A stretch of DNA of 64,000 nucleotides, taken from assembly GCF_001720585.1 (NCBI RefSeq), contig NZ_MABH01000122.1, positions 23,337-87,336 on the forward strand. The letters run 5' to 3'. Both the position numbers and the translations under genes were made by a program. Within the stretch, counting starts at the first letter, position 1; every line of letters starts with the position of its first letter. The notes under the pieces were generated by a model. That model did not search any database and was not told where the DNA came from. It saw nothing but the letters and a program-made list of their open reading frames with translations. This stretch comes from Cereibacter johrii (GTDB lineage Bacteria > Pseudomonadota > Alphaproteobacteria > Rhodobacterales > Rhodobacteraceae). Shown in pieces: positions 18,157 to 28,046 of the stretch.

Positions 18157-18899
18157 ACGGCCTATCGATCTTCATGTATCATCAGGTCGGGAACTTCCCC
18201 CGGATGCGCACCCATCGTGCCTCCTATTGCGACGTGGGGCGGTTCCGGGCGCAGATGCGGGCACTGAAGTGGCTGGGCGTGGAGGTTCTCTCGATGACGG
18301 ATGCCGCCCGGGCGCTGCGCGGAGAGATGCCGATCCCGCCGCGTGCCGCCGTGCTGACCTTCGACGACGGCTGCCGGAACTTCCTCGATCATGCCCTCCC
18401 CGTTCTCGAGGAGCACGGCTTTCCCGCCATCGTCTATGCCATCGCGGGCATGGTCGGCGGGCGGGCGGACTGGCTGAGTGCGGCCGGACATGAAGCGGCC
18501 CCCCTCATGACCTGGGCGGAGCTCCGGGAGATCCAGCGGAGGGGCATCGAGATCGGGAGCCATAGCCTGCATCATCTCCGGCTTGGGGAGCAGGATCGGA
18601 TCGTTCAGGAGGCGGAGCTGCGCGAGAGCAAGGCGCTCTTGCAGGACAAGCTCGGAACCGAGATCACCCACATGTGCTACCCCTACGGCTCCGTGGGGAT
18701 CGAGACTCTCCATATCGCCGCAAGCGCCGGCTACGAGACGGGCGTGACCTGCCAGAGGGCCAAGGCCACCCCTGCCTTCGATCTCCTCGCCCTACCGCGA
18801 AAGGCGATCTCGTACGGGGACAACACGCTGGGCTTCGCGTGGAAGCTCTTCATGAAGGACCGCCCCAAGCGAGAGGCCTTGCGGCGAAGCCAGACGTGA
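18153..18899 (+). CDS. Polysaccharide deacetylase (NodB homology domain)
   Basis: 248 residues. The carbohydrate esterase 4 motifs are clear: motif 1 LTFDDGCRNF near residue 70, motif 2 IGSHSLHHLRL near 133 (zinc His), and CYPYGS near 173. It probably removes acetyl groups from the cell-surface glycan or its lipid-linked intermediate. No signal peptide is seen, so a cytoplasmic or membrane-associated intermediate is possible. It is coupled to the upstream glycosyltransferase; downstream sequence is IS debris. Confidence 0.85.
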   Translation: MNGLSIFMYHQVGNFPRMRTHRASYCDVGRFRAQMRALKWLGVEVLSMTDAARALRGEMPIPPRAAVLTFDDGCRNFLDHALPVLEEHGFPAIVYAIAGMVGGRADWLSAAGHEAAPLMTWAELREIQRRGIEIGSHSLHHLRLGEQDRIVQEAELRESKALLQDKLGTEITHMCYPYGSVGIETLHIAASAGYETGVTCQRAKATPAFDLLALPRKAISYGDNTLGFAWKLFMKDRPKREALRRSQT

Positions 18900-18929
18900 A
18901 ACGGAGGCCGCCAGACGCTGCGGCGGCGT

Positions 18930-19081
18930 GCCGCCACACGATCGTCTATGACAACATGAAGACCGTGCTGATCGACCATAACGCTATTGGAATCGGGCAG
19001 CGCCGCTTCAACGAGGGCTCCGGGACTTCGTCAAATCCCACCGCTTCGGCCCGCGGATGCGCGTGCCGTATCGAGCGTAGC
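18930..19081 (+). pseudogene. IS21-family IstA transposase fragment
   Basis: Reads IVYDNMKTVLI, a typical IstA block, then after a frame change RDFVKSHRFGPRMRVPYRA, the following IstA block. Only about 50 codons remain, with no ends recognisable. Confidence 0.5.
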
Positions 19082-19651
19082 ACCGCCCGCATACGAGCCT
19101 CGACGGCCTAACCCGGCGGGAGTTCCTTCACCGGTCAACAGACGACCCAACCACGAACAGAACCAACTTCCGAACGATAACAAATCGGGGCGCAGGTCAC
19201 GCGCCCTGTTCGACGAGCCGAAGCTTCCCTTGCGCATCCTTATCAATTATAGTCTGCGGCAGAGAGTGGCGCCCGCGCCAGAAACCGGAAGGTTAGGTGT
19301 TCTCGCTTGAAGCGGGGCACCGTGCGGCAGCTATTGACCTCCTTCCTGGCAGGTTGCGCCTCTTGCGTCTCTTCCCCATCCGGCTCCTGCTCGGTGGGTC
19401 CCGCACTGCCCGCGCCATACCTGCCGTTCGCCGCGGTTCATCGGACAGCGAGGAGCTTCTCCTTCTCTTGGACCGCTTGACTACCCAGCGCGAGCAGGTT
19501 CCCGACCGTCACCCCTGCTGGATTCTCGATGGCACCGAGCCGCACGTTCAGGTGCCGAAACAGACCCGGATCGGGCGCTCTTCTCAGAAATTCATCGAGC
19601 GGCTCTTCAGGAACTGCAGTCGCGATATCGGAGCGCCTGACGATGGACACC

Positions 19652-20137
19652 TCAAGGCCAAGGCGTGCGACCCCGAGATGTCATCAACGAGAATGGGCAA
19701 AGTTTGGTATTTCGGCATGAAGGCGCACGTCGGCGCGGATGCCGACAGCGGCGTGACCCACGGGCTCGAGACCTCACCTGCCAAGCGTCACGACAGTCAG
19801 GTATGGGACGAACTGCTGCACGGCAAGGAGACGTCGGCCTGGGCCGACAAGGGCTATGTCAGCGCCGAGCGCGAGGCGGCGTTCAAGGCTCCAGGCAAGG
19901 CCTGGGGTGTCATGCGCAAGGCACCAAAGGGTGGCGAACGGCATCCCGTCGATGCGCAGATCAACCGTGTCATCGCCATCGTCCGCGCCAAGGTCGAGCT
20001 CCCCTTCCGCGTCATCAAACGCCAGTTAGGCATTGTGAAGTAGCCGCTACCGGGGACTTGCCACAAACCGCGCCCAGCCCTTCTCCCTGTTCGCGCTCGG
20101 CAACCTCTTCCTGGTGCGACGGAGGTTGATGGCATGA
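19652..20137 (+). pseudogene. IS5-family transposase, truncated and frameshifted
   Basis: The C-terminal catalytic half of an IS5-type DDE transposase is readable: DPEMSSTRMGKVWYFGMKAH, ADSGVTHGLETSPAKRHDSQ, WADKGYVSAEREAAF and RAKVELPFRVIKRQLGI. A frameshift at about 20043 (after KRQLGIVK) moves the last block, RYRGLATNRAQPFSLFALGN and LVRRRLMA, into another frame. The N-terminal third and the start are missing. It lies between two polysaccharide genes and indicates past IS traffic there. Confidence 0.8.
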
Positions 20138-20283
20138 AGACGAGTCTGCCGGACAACCGCCAAACCGCCGCTCCAGCGAGCCTAAAGCGGCAATTCCGGT
20201 AAGAGCTGATTGGCCGCCCGCCATGGCGTTCTGGCCACCATCTCGGCGCAGCCGAACGCGTTGATCAGATGCTCCATAAGGCG

Positions 20284-20480
20284 GCCGGTTTCGACTAACG
20301 TCCTTGTTCGGGCTTACGCGGCGCAAGGGCGCCACGGTCCCTCACAAGCACCCTGGATGACCTCCACCACGAGCGCCGTCTTGCGCTTCGCCGTCCAGCG
20401 TTTGATCGGGTCGTCCATCGTCACGCTCTTCGTAACCTCACTCCTTGCAGCATGAGCAGAGTTTCACTGTATCGATGCAG
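20284..20480 (-). pseudogene. Left end and orfA start of an IS3-family element
   Basis: On the minus strand this matches the left end and first 35 orfA codons of the IS3 element at 35594-36928: the TGTATCGA-like terminus near 20475, then VTMDDPIKRWTAKRKTALVV and IQG. Similarity fades near 20285. The copy carries one hairpin insertion (20304-20348) at the same codon as the other copy, but lacks the second one. Confidence 0.75.
20304..20348 (-). repeat. Family B hairpin insertion, copy 3
   Basis: Read on the minus strand: TTGT, GGGACCGTGGCGC, short loop, GCGCCGCGTAAGCCC, ACAA. It interrupts an IS3 orfA remnant right after the IQG codons. It differs from copy 2 mainly in the loop. Confidence 0.7.
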
Positions 20481-20613
20481 AATTGGCGTACAGGACCTGT
20501 CGGCTGATTTATCGGGATCGATCAGCGTTACTCTTGGCGAAACGATGTCAGCAGCAATAAAGAGTCTGAAGATTTCCATCCGAACACGAGCCATAATTCG
20601 TCTGGACTGAGCG

Positions 20614-21828
20614 ATGTTTAGTGAAATACGCACCCTCGCCGCGGAGCTGAAGTATCAAGACAGCTTCCGCGTGACATTTGCCCTAGCCCCTTTTCACGGA
20701 AGCGACCGTGAAGTCGGCTGGAATGCCTTGGAAGCAGACAGAAATGCAGGCCGAAAGGCGACTTATATCACCACACGTGAGGATTTCCGAACCATCGCAT
20801 CGCATTTCCCCAGCAGCGACCAAGGTCGCACTGGTGCGGTTCTCGAGTTCGAAACGGTCAGGGTCGTCGCATGGCCGTTCGACCTGCCGCGCAGACTGGT
20901 TCCTGTCGGCTACGTCCGGTTCTTTTTCTGGGTCGTTCTGCTTCAGCTTTTCATGGCCGCACGCTCGTGCTCCGCTGGAAGAAAGAAGGTACATTTCCTG
21001 ACATATACGCAGCTGGCGACGCCGATCTTGTTGCCGAAAGCCTTCGAGATCTTTCACGGACCAGCAGGAATGATTCCGTTGATACCGTGGCGATCGCCGT
21101 GCCCGACGGCTCTGGTGCTTAAATCGCAACTGATGTGGCTGGCAATAATGCCCGTGGTTTCGTTTCTGAGGCGGCATAAGCAGGTTCGCGGAACCGTAGT
21201 TCACCCTAGCTTGTCTGCGTCCCTCGCCGGCAAGGGTAGAGGTCAGATCGACGTGCTCTCCGCGCTCAATGTCGACTACCTGAGCGATCTGCCGCCCCCC
21301 GACCCGTCGCGCGAAAAGCTGTACGATGCCATCGCGGTTGGCCGAGATATCCCGATCAAGAACATGGGTCTGATCGCCGAGGCATTCCGCCAAGCCGGCG
21401 CCAGGCATCCCCTGTCCTTCCTTATCATCAACGGGAGCCTTCCATCCGATTATCGAGAGGAACGCGGTGGCACGACTGTGCTTGGCCGACAGGACCGGAG
21501 CGCTGTTGCCGGCTATCTGCAGCGCAGCCGTTTGCACGTGATGCTGAGTCTGGAACTGGGCGGCTATATCAACCTCGAAGCGGCCAGTTACGAGGTGCCC
21601 ACACTGTGCCTTGACGGTTTTGGCGCGAGCCAAATGCTTTCGCCCACTGTTCCATATCGTATCTTGCTTGAAGACCTAGAGGCGGGAACCATCGCTCAGA
21701 CGCTCGTCAACCTCCTGATGGACAGGTCAAAACTTCGGCAGGAAGGCAATAAGCAAAAAAGTAGCGCACAGAGATTCATCGAAGATAATCGGCAAAAGTT
21801 TGATTGTTGGCTTCGTGAATCCGTGTGA
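20614..21828 (+). CDS. Glycosyltransferase, GT4-like
   Basis: 404 residues. The N-terminal half has FALAPFHGSDREVGWNAL and IFHGPAGMIP; the C-terminal half has DAIAVGRDIPIKNMGLIAEAF, RSRLHVMLSLELGGYINLEAASYEVPTLCLDGFGAS, consistent with a GT4-type donor-binding half whose E-x7-E motif is modified (ELGGYINLE). The gene begins 130 bp after IS remnants, so its original promoter may have been replaced. Base composition is lower in G+C than the flanks. Confidence 0.7.
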   Translation: MFSEIRTLAAELKYQDSFRVTFALAPFHGSDREVGWNALEADRNAGRKATYITTREDFRTIASHFPSSDQGRTGAVLEFETVRVVAWPFDLPRRLVPVGYVRFFFWVVLLQLFMAARSCSAGRKKVHFLTYTQLATPILLPKAFEIFHGPAGMIPLIPWRSPCPTALVLKSQLMWLAIMPVVSFLRRHKQVRGTVVHPSLSASLAGKGRGQIDVLSALNVDYLSDLPPPDPSREKLYDAIAVGRDIPIKNMGLIAEAFRQAGARHPLSFLIINGSLPSDYREERGGTTVLGRQDRSAVAGYLQRSRLHVMLSLELGGYINLEAASYEVPTLCLDGFGASQMLSPTVPYRILLEDLEAGTIAQTLVNLLMDRSKLRQEGNKQKSSAQRFIEDNRQKFDCWLRESV

Positions 21829-22023
21829 TGTTGTCGTGCCATCTCAGTTCGCCCTTCCCAAAGCTCGCTGATATGGAAACGAAACGATCATTAAATCCCG
21901 TTCTTGCCTGGGTTCGATCACATTGATCGCGAGACCGCTCAATGTGAAAGCTCAGGCTCGTAAATCGCCTCATCGCAGAAACGCTTTATCCAAGGCCATG
22001 TCCATTTTCCGCCGGACTCAACC

Positions 22024-23415
22024 ATGAGAGCAATACGTTGGATTTATATACTTCTTGCGTTGTACTTGCCTTTCGAAAGCTATATCGCCGCCTGGCTGAT
22101 AAGATCGGAAACAGGCGTGCTCTTGGCAAAACAGGTTTCCGACGGCGTTGTATTTCTGACATTTCTTGTTTTTATAGGCATACGTACAGCGAGCGGGCAA
22201 GCAAAGTACCGAGACATATGTCCGGGATGTCTGCCTTTGATGCTGTTTTTTTCTTTTTTCTCGGTACTAACGACAGCTTGGAACGGGGGTGACATCCTCG
22301 TCGGCGTCCTCCAAGTGAAAGCGACCATGCGTTATGTCCTTGTCGCATATGTTGTAGCAAATGTTGGATTTTCTTCCCGGCAGATGGGTTTGTTTTTTCG
22401 CTTCTTCACGATTGCAGTTATGGTGAACCTTGGCCTTGCATCCATCCAAGTGCTTTTTCCCAGCATCGCGGCATCGTTCAACCCATACGGTTTCATCGGA
22501 CAGAACCAATCGGGTGCACTGGTGAGCACCTCTCAAATGGAGGGCGGCTCCGCTGGCGTTGCCTTTGGTGCTGCTCTGAACACCATTGAGTTTGCCTTCC
22601 TTCTGGCAGCGTGGTGGATTGCATACGCCGGAGCAGGAGTCCCCAATGGCAGAAACCAGTTGGCGCTTTCTCTGATCTGGCTCGCCCCGGTTGCCATATT
22701 TGTTTTTCTTTCCGATTCGAAAATTGCATTTCTTGCACTTATGCTTTCGGCATATCTCCACTTCGACCGGATTTTATCCGGGCACGCCCTTCGTATCTTG
22801 AACAGCTCCATAGCCTTTATGGCAATAGTTGGGCCTTTTGCGCTCCTCATGGAACTGGGTATAGTAAAATTACCCGACACTGGCTTCCTCTCATTTCTTT
22901 CGGGCGACTACATCGAGATTGCAAAACTGCAGCGGCTTGGCATAGTGACGACTTATTTCGAGATGATCGGGTCTTTTTCTGGGGATGTTCTCCTCGGTCT
23001 CGGCGGCGACCCAGTTCGAACGGTCACGATACTGGAAAGTCAAGGTTATCGACTTCCATATTTGCTAATGTTCTCCCCAGCTTCCATCGAAGATGTGTAT
23101 TGGGTAGCCTTACTCATCTTTTATGGACTTATCGGCGCCGGAGCGATGTTTCTCGTCCTTGGGAAGCTTTTCGTTCGCAGTGTGCTGTTGTCTAGGGGTC
23201 CACGGATTTTCGAAATTGTGCGGCTCAACGCTGCGGTTGCCAACCTGCTTGTCTTCATATTCGTGACGGGGATCATGAACCAAATTCTGGAAGTGAAACA
23301 GTTCTCTTTCTATTTCTGGTTCCTTGTCGGCTACGCTCGGTTCATCGCCTGCAATATCGACCGGGATTCAACCGTAGCGCGCCTCCAAGAAACAGCAGGA
23401 AAACGGAGTGCTTGA
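22024..23415 (+). CDS. Polysaccharide polymerase/O-antigen ligase-like membrane protein (Wzy-like)
   Basis: 463 residues with about 11 to 12 predicted membrane helices (for example IYILLALYLPFESYIAAWLI, LLMLFFSFFSVLTTAW, FEIVRLNAAVANLLVFIFVT) and one large outer loop in the second half. This topology, with the glycosyltransferase and flippase context, is that of Wzy/WaaL-type enzymes. Sequence is not conserved in these proteins, so the call rests on topology and neighbours. It is strikingly AT-richer than the genes around it. It ends overlapping the next gene's upstream frame. Confidence 0.65.
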   Translation: MRAIRWIYILLALYLPFESYIAAWLIRSETGVLLAKQVSDGVVFLTFLVFIGIRTASGQAKYRDICPGCLPLMLFFSFFSVLTTAWNGGDILVGVLQVKATMRYVLVAYVVANVGFSSRQMGLFFRFFTIAVMVNLGLASIQVLFPSIAASFNPYGFIGQNQSGALVSTSQMEGGSAGVAFGAALNTIEFAFLLAAWWIAYAGAGVPNGRNQLALSLIWLAPVAIFVFLSDSKIAFLALMLSAYLHFDRILSGHALRILNSSIAFMAIVGPFALLMELGIVKLPDTGFLSFLSGDYIEIAKLQRLGIVTTYFEMIGSFSGDVLLGLGGDPVRTVTILESQGYRLPYLLMFSPASIEDVYWVALLIFYGLIGAGAMFLVLGKLFVRSVLLSRGPRIFEIVRLNAAVANLLVFIFVTGIMNQILEVKQFSFYFWFLVGYARFIACNIDRDSTVARLQETAGKRSA

Positions 23416-23417
23416 AT

Positions 23418-24620
23418 GTGAAGATCCTTACCATCAACAACTACCACAGGATCCTCGGCGGCTCGGACGCAGTGTTTTTTCGCACAGCGGAGTTGCTGCA
23501 GCGCGCCGGGCACAGTGTCGTTAGCTACGCGGCGGCAAGCGAGGGTGACGCCCCGTCCCCCTATGCGTCGTATTTCCCGGCAACTCTCAATACCCGAGCG
23601 CCGCGGCTGCAGGACATCACGCGGTATATCCACAATCGTGAGGCCGCGCGACGTCTGGATGATCTGATCAAAGCCGAAGGCCCGTTCGATCTGGCGCATC
23701 TTCACATCTACTACGGCCAACTGACCGCCTCGATCCTGCCGGTCCTGAGACGCCATAACATTCCCATTGTCCAGACGCTGCACGAGTACAAGCTGGCTTG
23801 CCCGATCTACACCATGGAGCGCGACGGCAAGGTCTGCGACGACTGCATTGAAGGCAGCACGCTGAATGTCCTACGGCATCGCTGCAAGGGCGGGTCACTC
23901 GTCCATTCCCTTGCCGTATTTGCAGAGTTCTGGGCATCGAGGCTGCAGGGCGACATAAGCGACATTTCCCGTTTTATCTGCGTCAGCGATTTTCAGCGCA
24001 GGATCATGGAGCGGGCGGGCGTGCCGAGGAACAAGCTTACGACGCTACACAATTTCGTCGACCTGCCTTACGAGGTTCCGGCCGCAAATCGGGGGCAGTA
24101 TCTGCTCTATTTCGGTCGGATCGAGAAACTCAAAGGTGTGGGTACGCTCGTGAATGCGGCAAGACGGTGCAACATCGCGCTCAAGATTGCCGGAACCGGG
24201 GCAATGGCCGGAGACCTTGCCGCCGCCATCGCCTCACACCCAAACATTGAATACCTCGGCTACATGTCCGGGGCGCCGCTGGCCGGTCTCGTCGCCAATG
24301 CCCGCGCAGTCGTAGTGCCCTCTGAATGGTATGAAAACTGTCCGATGTCCGTCCTTGAGGCGAAAGCCGCCGGGGTACCCGTGATCGGCGCCCGCGTTGG
24401 CGGAATTCCTGAACTGATCCGGGATGGTAAGGACGGTTTCCTGTTCAATCCCGGAGACGAGGAGGATCTGTTGCGTGTTATCGCCTTACTTGATGGCTGC
24501 GACTTGAGGCGGATGGGCGATGCGGCGCGGCACGACATTGCCGAACGGTTCGCAGCCGAGGCCCACCTGGCTCAGCTTCTGGAAATCTATGCCGCGGCGC
24601 AAGCGGGCAGGCTGGCGTGA
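23418..24620 (+). CDS. Glycosyltransferase, GT4 family
   Basis: About 400 residues, from GTG 23418 just after the polymerase stop (a TTG at 23412 also reads through). GT4 blocks: KILTINNYHRILGGSDAVFF, PIVQTLHEYKLACPIYTMER with a Cys-rich CDDCIEG insert, YFGRIEKLKGVGTLVNA, VVVPSEWYENCPMSVLEAKA and GVPVIGARVGGIPELIRDG. The CPIYTMERDGKVCDDC segment is common in GT4 enzymes of exopolysaccharide clusters. Part of the polymerase-transferase-flippase run. Confidence 0.85.
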   Translation: MKILTINNYHRILGGSDAVFFRTAELLQRAGHSVVSYAAASEGDAPSPYASYFPATLNTRAPRLQDITRYIHNREAARRLDDLIKAEGPFDLAHLHIYYGQLTASILPVLRRHNIPIVQTLHEYKLACPIYTMERDGKVCDDCIEGSTLNVLRHRCKGGSLVHSLAVFAEFWASRLQGDISDISRFICVSDFQRRIMERAGVPRNKLTTLHNFVDLPYEVPAANRGQYLLYFGRIEKLKGVGTLVNAARRCNIALKIAGTGAMAGDLAAAIASHPNIEYLGYMSGAPLAGLVANARAVVVPSEWYENCPMSVLEAKAAGVPVIGARVGGIPELIRDGKDGFLFNPGDEEDLLRVIALLDGCDLRRMGDAARHDIAERFAAEAHLAQLLEIYAAAQAGRLA

Positions 24621-24639
24621 GGCTGTTCCAGGAAAGAAG

Positions 24640-25917
24640 ATGATCCGCAAGATTTTACTGAACACGCTTTGGATTTACGCGCTACAGGCCTCCACCGCGA
24701 TCGTTCCCCTGCTCACCGTGCCGTTCGCGACGCGCATAATCGGGCTCGACGGAATCGCCTTCTTCGGGACCGCCGTCGCCCTTGGCAGCGTCGCCTCGGT
24801 GGTGTCGGAATATTCGTTCGACCTCAGCGGCATCAAAGACGCTGCGCGCGCCCAATCGTCGCGCGCAGCGAAGAACGTGGTGATCGTCCAGCGCCTCTAC
24901 GCGCAATGGAGCATTTTCATTGGTCTAGTCGCGCTTGCGGTGCTTTTTACCCTCTTGCCGTTGGGCATCTCGACAGGAGGCTGGAGCCTTGCGTTCGCCG
25001 CCATGCTGGTGACTGTTTCCAACGTGGCCTTTCCGTTCTGGGTGTCGCAAAGCCTCGGCCTCGAACGCAGATATACGGTGCATTTCGCCCTCGCCCGGCT
25101 CCTGTCGCTGCCATTGGTTTTCCTGGCGCTGGAGAAATGGCCCACGGGCTTTTACTACGTCGTTGCACTCTCCCTGCCGCTGGCGCTCTCGCTCGGCTTC
25201 CTGCTCGTGCGAAGCCTTGGGCGCGATGTAGTGTTGGAGCCGTATCGGGTGCGTCCAATCCTGTCGGTGCTCGCTACCTCGTTCGATGTCTTCCTCTCCC
25301 GGCTTTTCGTCGCGCTCTACCAGAATGGCGGTCTGCTGGCGCTCGGCATGGTAGCCACGCCCGAGGCCGTCGGCCTTTTCGCGCTGGCGGACCGCGTTCG
25401 CAAAGCCTCGCTGTTCCTGCTGACGCCGATATCGCGCGCGCTTTACCCGGTCGCCTGTTCGCTCGCGAACGATCCCGCCGAACGCTCTGGCGCAGCCTTC
25501 CGACTTGTCTTCCTCGCCTATCTCGGGGCAGGCGCGCTGATAACGGCCGGATTGTTCGCCTTCTCCAGCCAGATCGCCGCGTTCTTCACCGATGAAGACC
25601 CGACCACACTCGCGGCCATGGTGAAGGTGTTCGCCTTCTTCCCGCTCGTCTCCTCTGGCACCATTGTCTTGGGCCAGAACGTTCTTCTGGCCCGGGGCCA
25701 TGTCTCGGCCTACACCCAATCGGTAGTCGGCGCGTTCATCTTCTACGCGATGATGGTCTTTCCCCTCGCATTCTTCGCCCAGGCGCTGGGAGCATCGATT
25801 GCCTTCCTCTCGGCCGAGGCCGCTTTGGCCGCGGCATTTCTTCTCCTCTCCTGGCGCATTCGGTCTTTACCGCGCGCCGAGGAAATGGAGGTAACTCCCG
25901 TTGAGCAACCAAGATGA
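24640..25917 (+). CDS. Oligosaccharide flippase (Wzx/RfbX-like)
   Basis: 425 residues with about 12 membrane helices, starting IRKILLNTLWIYALQASTAIVPLLTVPF, a typical polysaccharide biosynthesis (MATE-like) N-terminus. It would move lipid-linked repeat units to the periplasm for the polymerase. ATG 24640 was chosen because it follows AGGAAAGAAG and gives the conserved start. Its end overlaps the next gene by 4 bp. Confidence 0.8.
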   Translation: MIRKILLNTLWIYALQASTAIVPLLTVPFATRIIGLDGIAFFGTAVALGSVASVVSEYSFDLSGIKDAARAQSSRAAKNVVIVQRLYAQWSIFIGLVALAVLFTLLPLGISTGGWSLAFAAMLVTVSNVAFPFWVSQSLGLERRYTVHFALARLLSLPLVFLALEKWPTGFYYVVALSLPLALSLGFLLVRSLGRDVVLEPYRVRPILSVLATSFDVFLSRLFVALYQNGGLLALGMVATPEAVGLFALADRVRKASLFLLTPISRALYPVACSLANDPAERSGAAFRLVFLAYLGAGALITAGLFAFSSQIAAFFTDEDPTTLAAMVKVFAFFPLVSSGTIVLGQNVLLARGHVSAYTQSVVGAFIFYAMMVFPLAFFAQALGASIAFLSAEAALAAAFLLLSWRIRSLPRAEEMEVTPVEQPR

Positions 25918-26952
25918 TCGCGCAAATAGACCGAACTTACATCCGGACTAGACCTCTCCGGCTCTGGCCTCGCCTTCTGGCTTATTTTTTGTTTGAAGGC
26001 AGGCCTTTGACCACTCGTGGGCGCTGGTTCAATCCCGTGGTCTTCGCGCTGGCCCGCGTCCTGAAGCAGCTGCCGCAATTGCAACATGTGCGCGCGCCCG
26101 TGTTCATCCTTGGCACAGGACGGTCAGGCACGACGATCCTCGGCATTGTCCTCTCGATGCACCGTGACGTGGGATTTCTCAATGAACCCAAGGCGCTCTG
26201 GGCCCGTCTGCACCCGGGCGAAGACCTGATCGGTAGCTACAATCGCAATCCGGCGCGCTACCGCCTGAACTCGGGCGATGCCACGCCGGCAGTCATACGC
26301 GGAGCGCATCGGGTCTTCGGGGGCTATGCTCGGCTAGGCGGCGCGCCGCGCGTGGTCGACAAGTATCCCGAAATGATTTTCCGTACCGCCTTCCTGCGCG
26401 CAATCTTCCCCGACGCCCGCTTCCTGTTCCTGTCGCGCGGAGGCTTGGCCACTTGTGGATCAATCCGCCATTGGTCGGAGCGCCTCGGCACCGAGGTGGA
26501 TGGTGAAACGCATGACTGGTGGGGGGGCTGACGATCGAAAATGGCGCCTGCTGGTCGACCAGATTGTGCCGGAACACCCCGATCTTGCCATCCATTCCGA
26601 GAAGATGGCCGAACTCAACCACGAAGCGCGCGCGGCGGTGGAGTGGATCGTGACGATGCGCGAGGGCCTGCAGCTTGTTGCCCACGACGGGGAGGGCACA
26701 TTGCATGTTCCGTATGAGGCGATGTGCGCCGACCCGCGCGGTTGGGCCGATCGGCTTCAGACGTTCCTCGAATTGCCGATCGATCCCGTTTTCGAGGATT
26801 TTGCCGCTGTTACCCTCGCTGACCCAAACCGCGCCACCACGGTCGATCTGCCCGACTGGTTGGCGCCGATCTTCCACGCGACAGAGGCTGTACTCGCGGC
26901 TTCCGACGCGCGCCGCGACGGGCGGTATCAAACCGATGGAGACTGCCTGTGA
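25914..26952 (+). pseudogene. Sulfotransferase broken by a G-run frameshift
   Basis: The first frame (25914-26531) has the 5'-phosphosulfate loop VFILGTGRSGTTILG near residue 62 and NEPKALW, then ends prematurely. The remaining protein (ADDRKWRLLVDQIVPEHPDL to the stop at 26952) continues in the next frame. The break sits at a run of seven G (26521-26527); six G would restore DWWGADDRKW. It would add sulfate from PAPS to the surface glycan. Either a real disruption, a slippery on/off tract, or a sequencing error. Its end overlaps the following glycosyltransferase start, showing operon membership. Confidence 0.75.
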
Positions 26953-28046
26953 GCAAACCTCGCATCGCCATCCTCGGCACCGTCGGCGTGCCGGGCGGCT
27001 ACGGCGGGTTCGAAACCTTGGCGCAGAACTTGGTCGAGTATCACGACGCCACCGCCCACAGGTCCGATCTGGCCATTTACTGCTCGGCCAAAGCGTTCCC
27101 GAACAAGCCCGAAACCTACCGCACCGCTCGGCTGCGCTATATTGGCCTCGACGCCAATGGCCCGCAGAGCATTTGCTACGACGCGCTGTCGTTGTTTGAC
27201 GCGGTCCGGCGCGGCGACAACCAGCTGTTGCTGCTCGGCGTCTCTGGCGCGCTCGCATTGCCACTGGTGCGACTTTTCAGCCGCGCCCGGATAGTCACAA
27301 ATATCGACGGGATCGAGTGGAAACGCGAAAAGTGGACAGGTTTGGCAAAAGCAATCCTGCGAGCCTCTGAATGGGCTGCCGTTCGGTTTTCGCATGTGGT
27401 GATCGCCGACAACCAGGCAATTGCGGACTACGTGTCCGAAACCTACCGCGCACGGTGCGAGGTCATCCCCTATGGCGGCAATCATGCGCTGGACGCGGAG
27501 CCGGACCCGGTCGCGGTCGTCAACCTGCCCAGCCGCTACGCCCTCGCACTTTGCCGGATCGAGCCGGAAAACAATGTCGCGCTGATCCTCGAGGCCTTCT
27601 CCGGGCTCGACACGCCGCTGGTTTTCGTCGGCAACTGGGACAGGAGCAGTTACGGCCGCGCTCTGAAGGCGCGCTACAAGGATCATCCCACGATCACCAC
27701 ACTCGATCCCATCTACGAGCCGCGCGGCCTGCGCGCCATCCGCGACGGGGCCTCGATCTATGTCCACGGCCATTCCGCCGGCGGCACCAATCCGTCTTTG
27801 GTAGAAATGATGCATTTCGGAATTCCTGTCCTGGCGCACGGCTGCTCGTTCAACCGTCACACGACAGAAGGAAAGGCGCGCTATTTCATGAACTCGGCCG
27901 AGCTGGCCGCCGCCGTCCGCACCCTGTCGCCGCAAATCGCCACCCGGATCGGCACGGACATGGGAGAGATTGCCCGCCGCCGCTATACGTGGGACCAGAT
28001 CGGACGGGCCTATTTCGAGTTGTTGTCGAACGGACGTGGAAATTGA
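26949..28046 (+). CDS. Glycosyltransferase with DUF1972 N-terminal half
   Basis: 365 residues from GTG 26949. The N-terminus AILGTVGVPGGYGGFETLAQNL is the hallmark of DUF1972/rhamnosyltransferase-like GT4 enzymes. The C-terminal half has YALALCRIEPENNVALILEA, VHGHSAGGTNPSLVEMMHFG (donor site with PSLVEMM) and ends normally. It is the last gene of the polysaccharide run, coupled to the sulfotransferase by a 4-bp overlap. Confidence 0.85.
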   Translation: MSKPRIAILGTVGVPGGYGGFETLAQNLVEYHDATAHRSDLAIYCSAKAFPNKPETYRTARLRYIGLDANGPQSICYDALSLFDAVRRGDNQLLLLGVSGALALPLVRLFSRARIVTNIDGIEWKREKWTGLAKAILRASEWAAVRFSHVVIADNQAIADYVSETYRARCEVIPYGGNHALDAEPDPVAVVNLPSRYALALCRIEPENNVALILEAFSGLDTPLVFVGNWDRSSYGRALKARYKDHPTITTLDPIYEPRGLRAIRDGASIYVHGHSAGGTNPSLVEMMHFGIPVLAHGCSFNRHTTEGKARYFMNSAELAAAVRTLSPQIATRIGTDMGEIARRRYTWDQIGRAYFELLSNGRGN

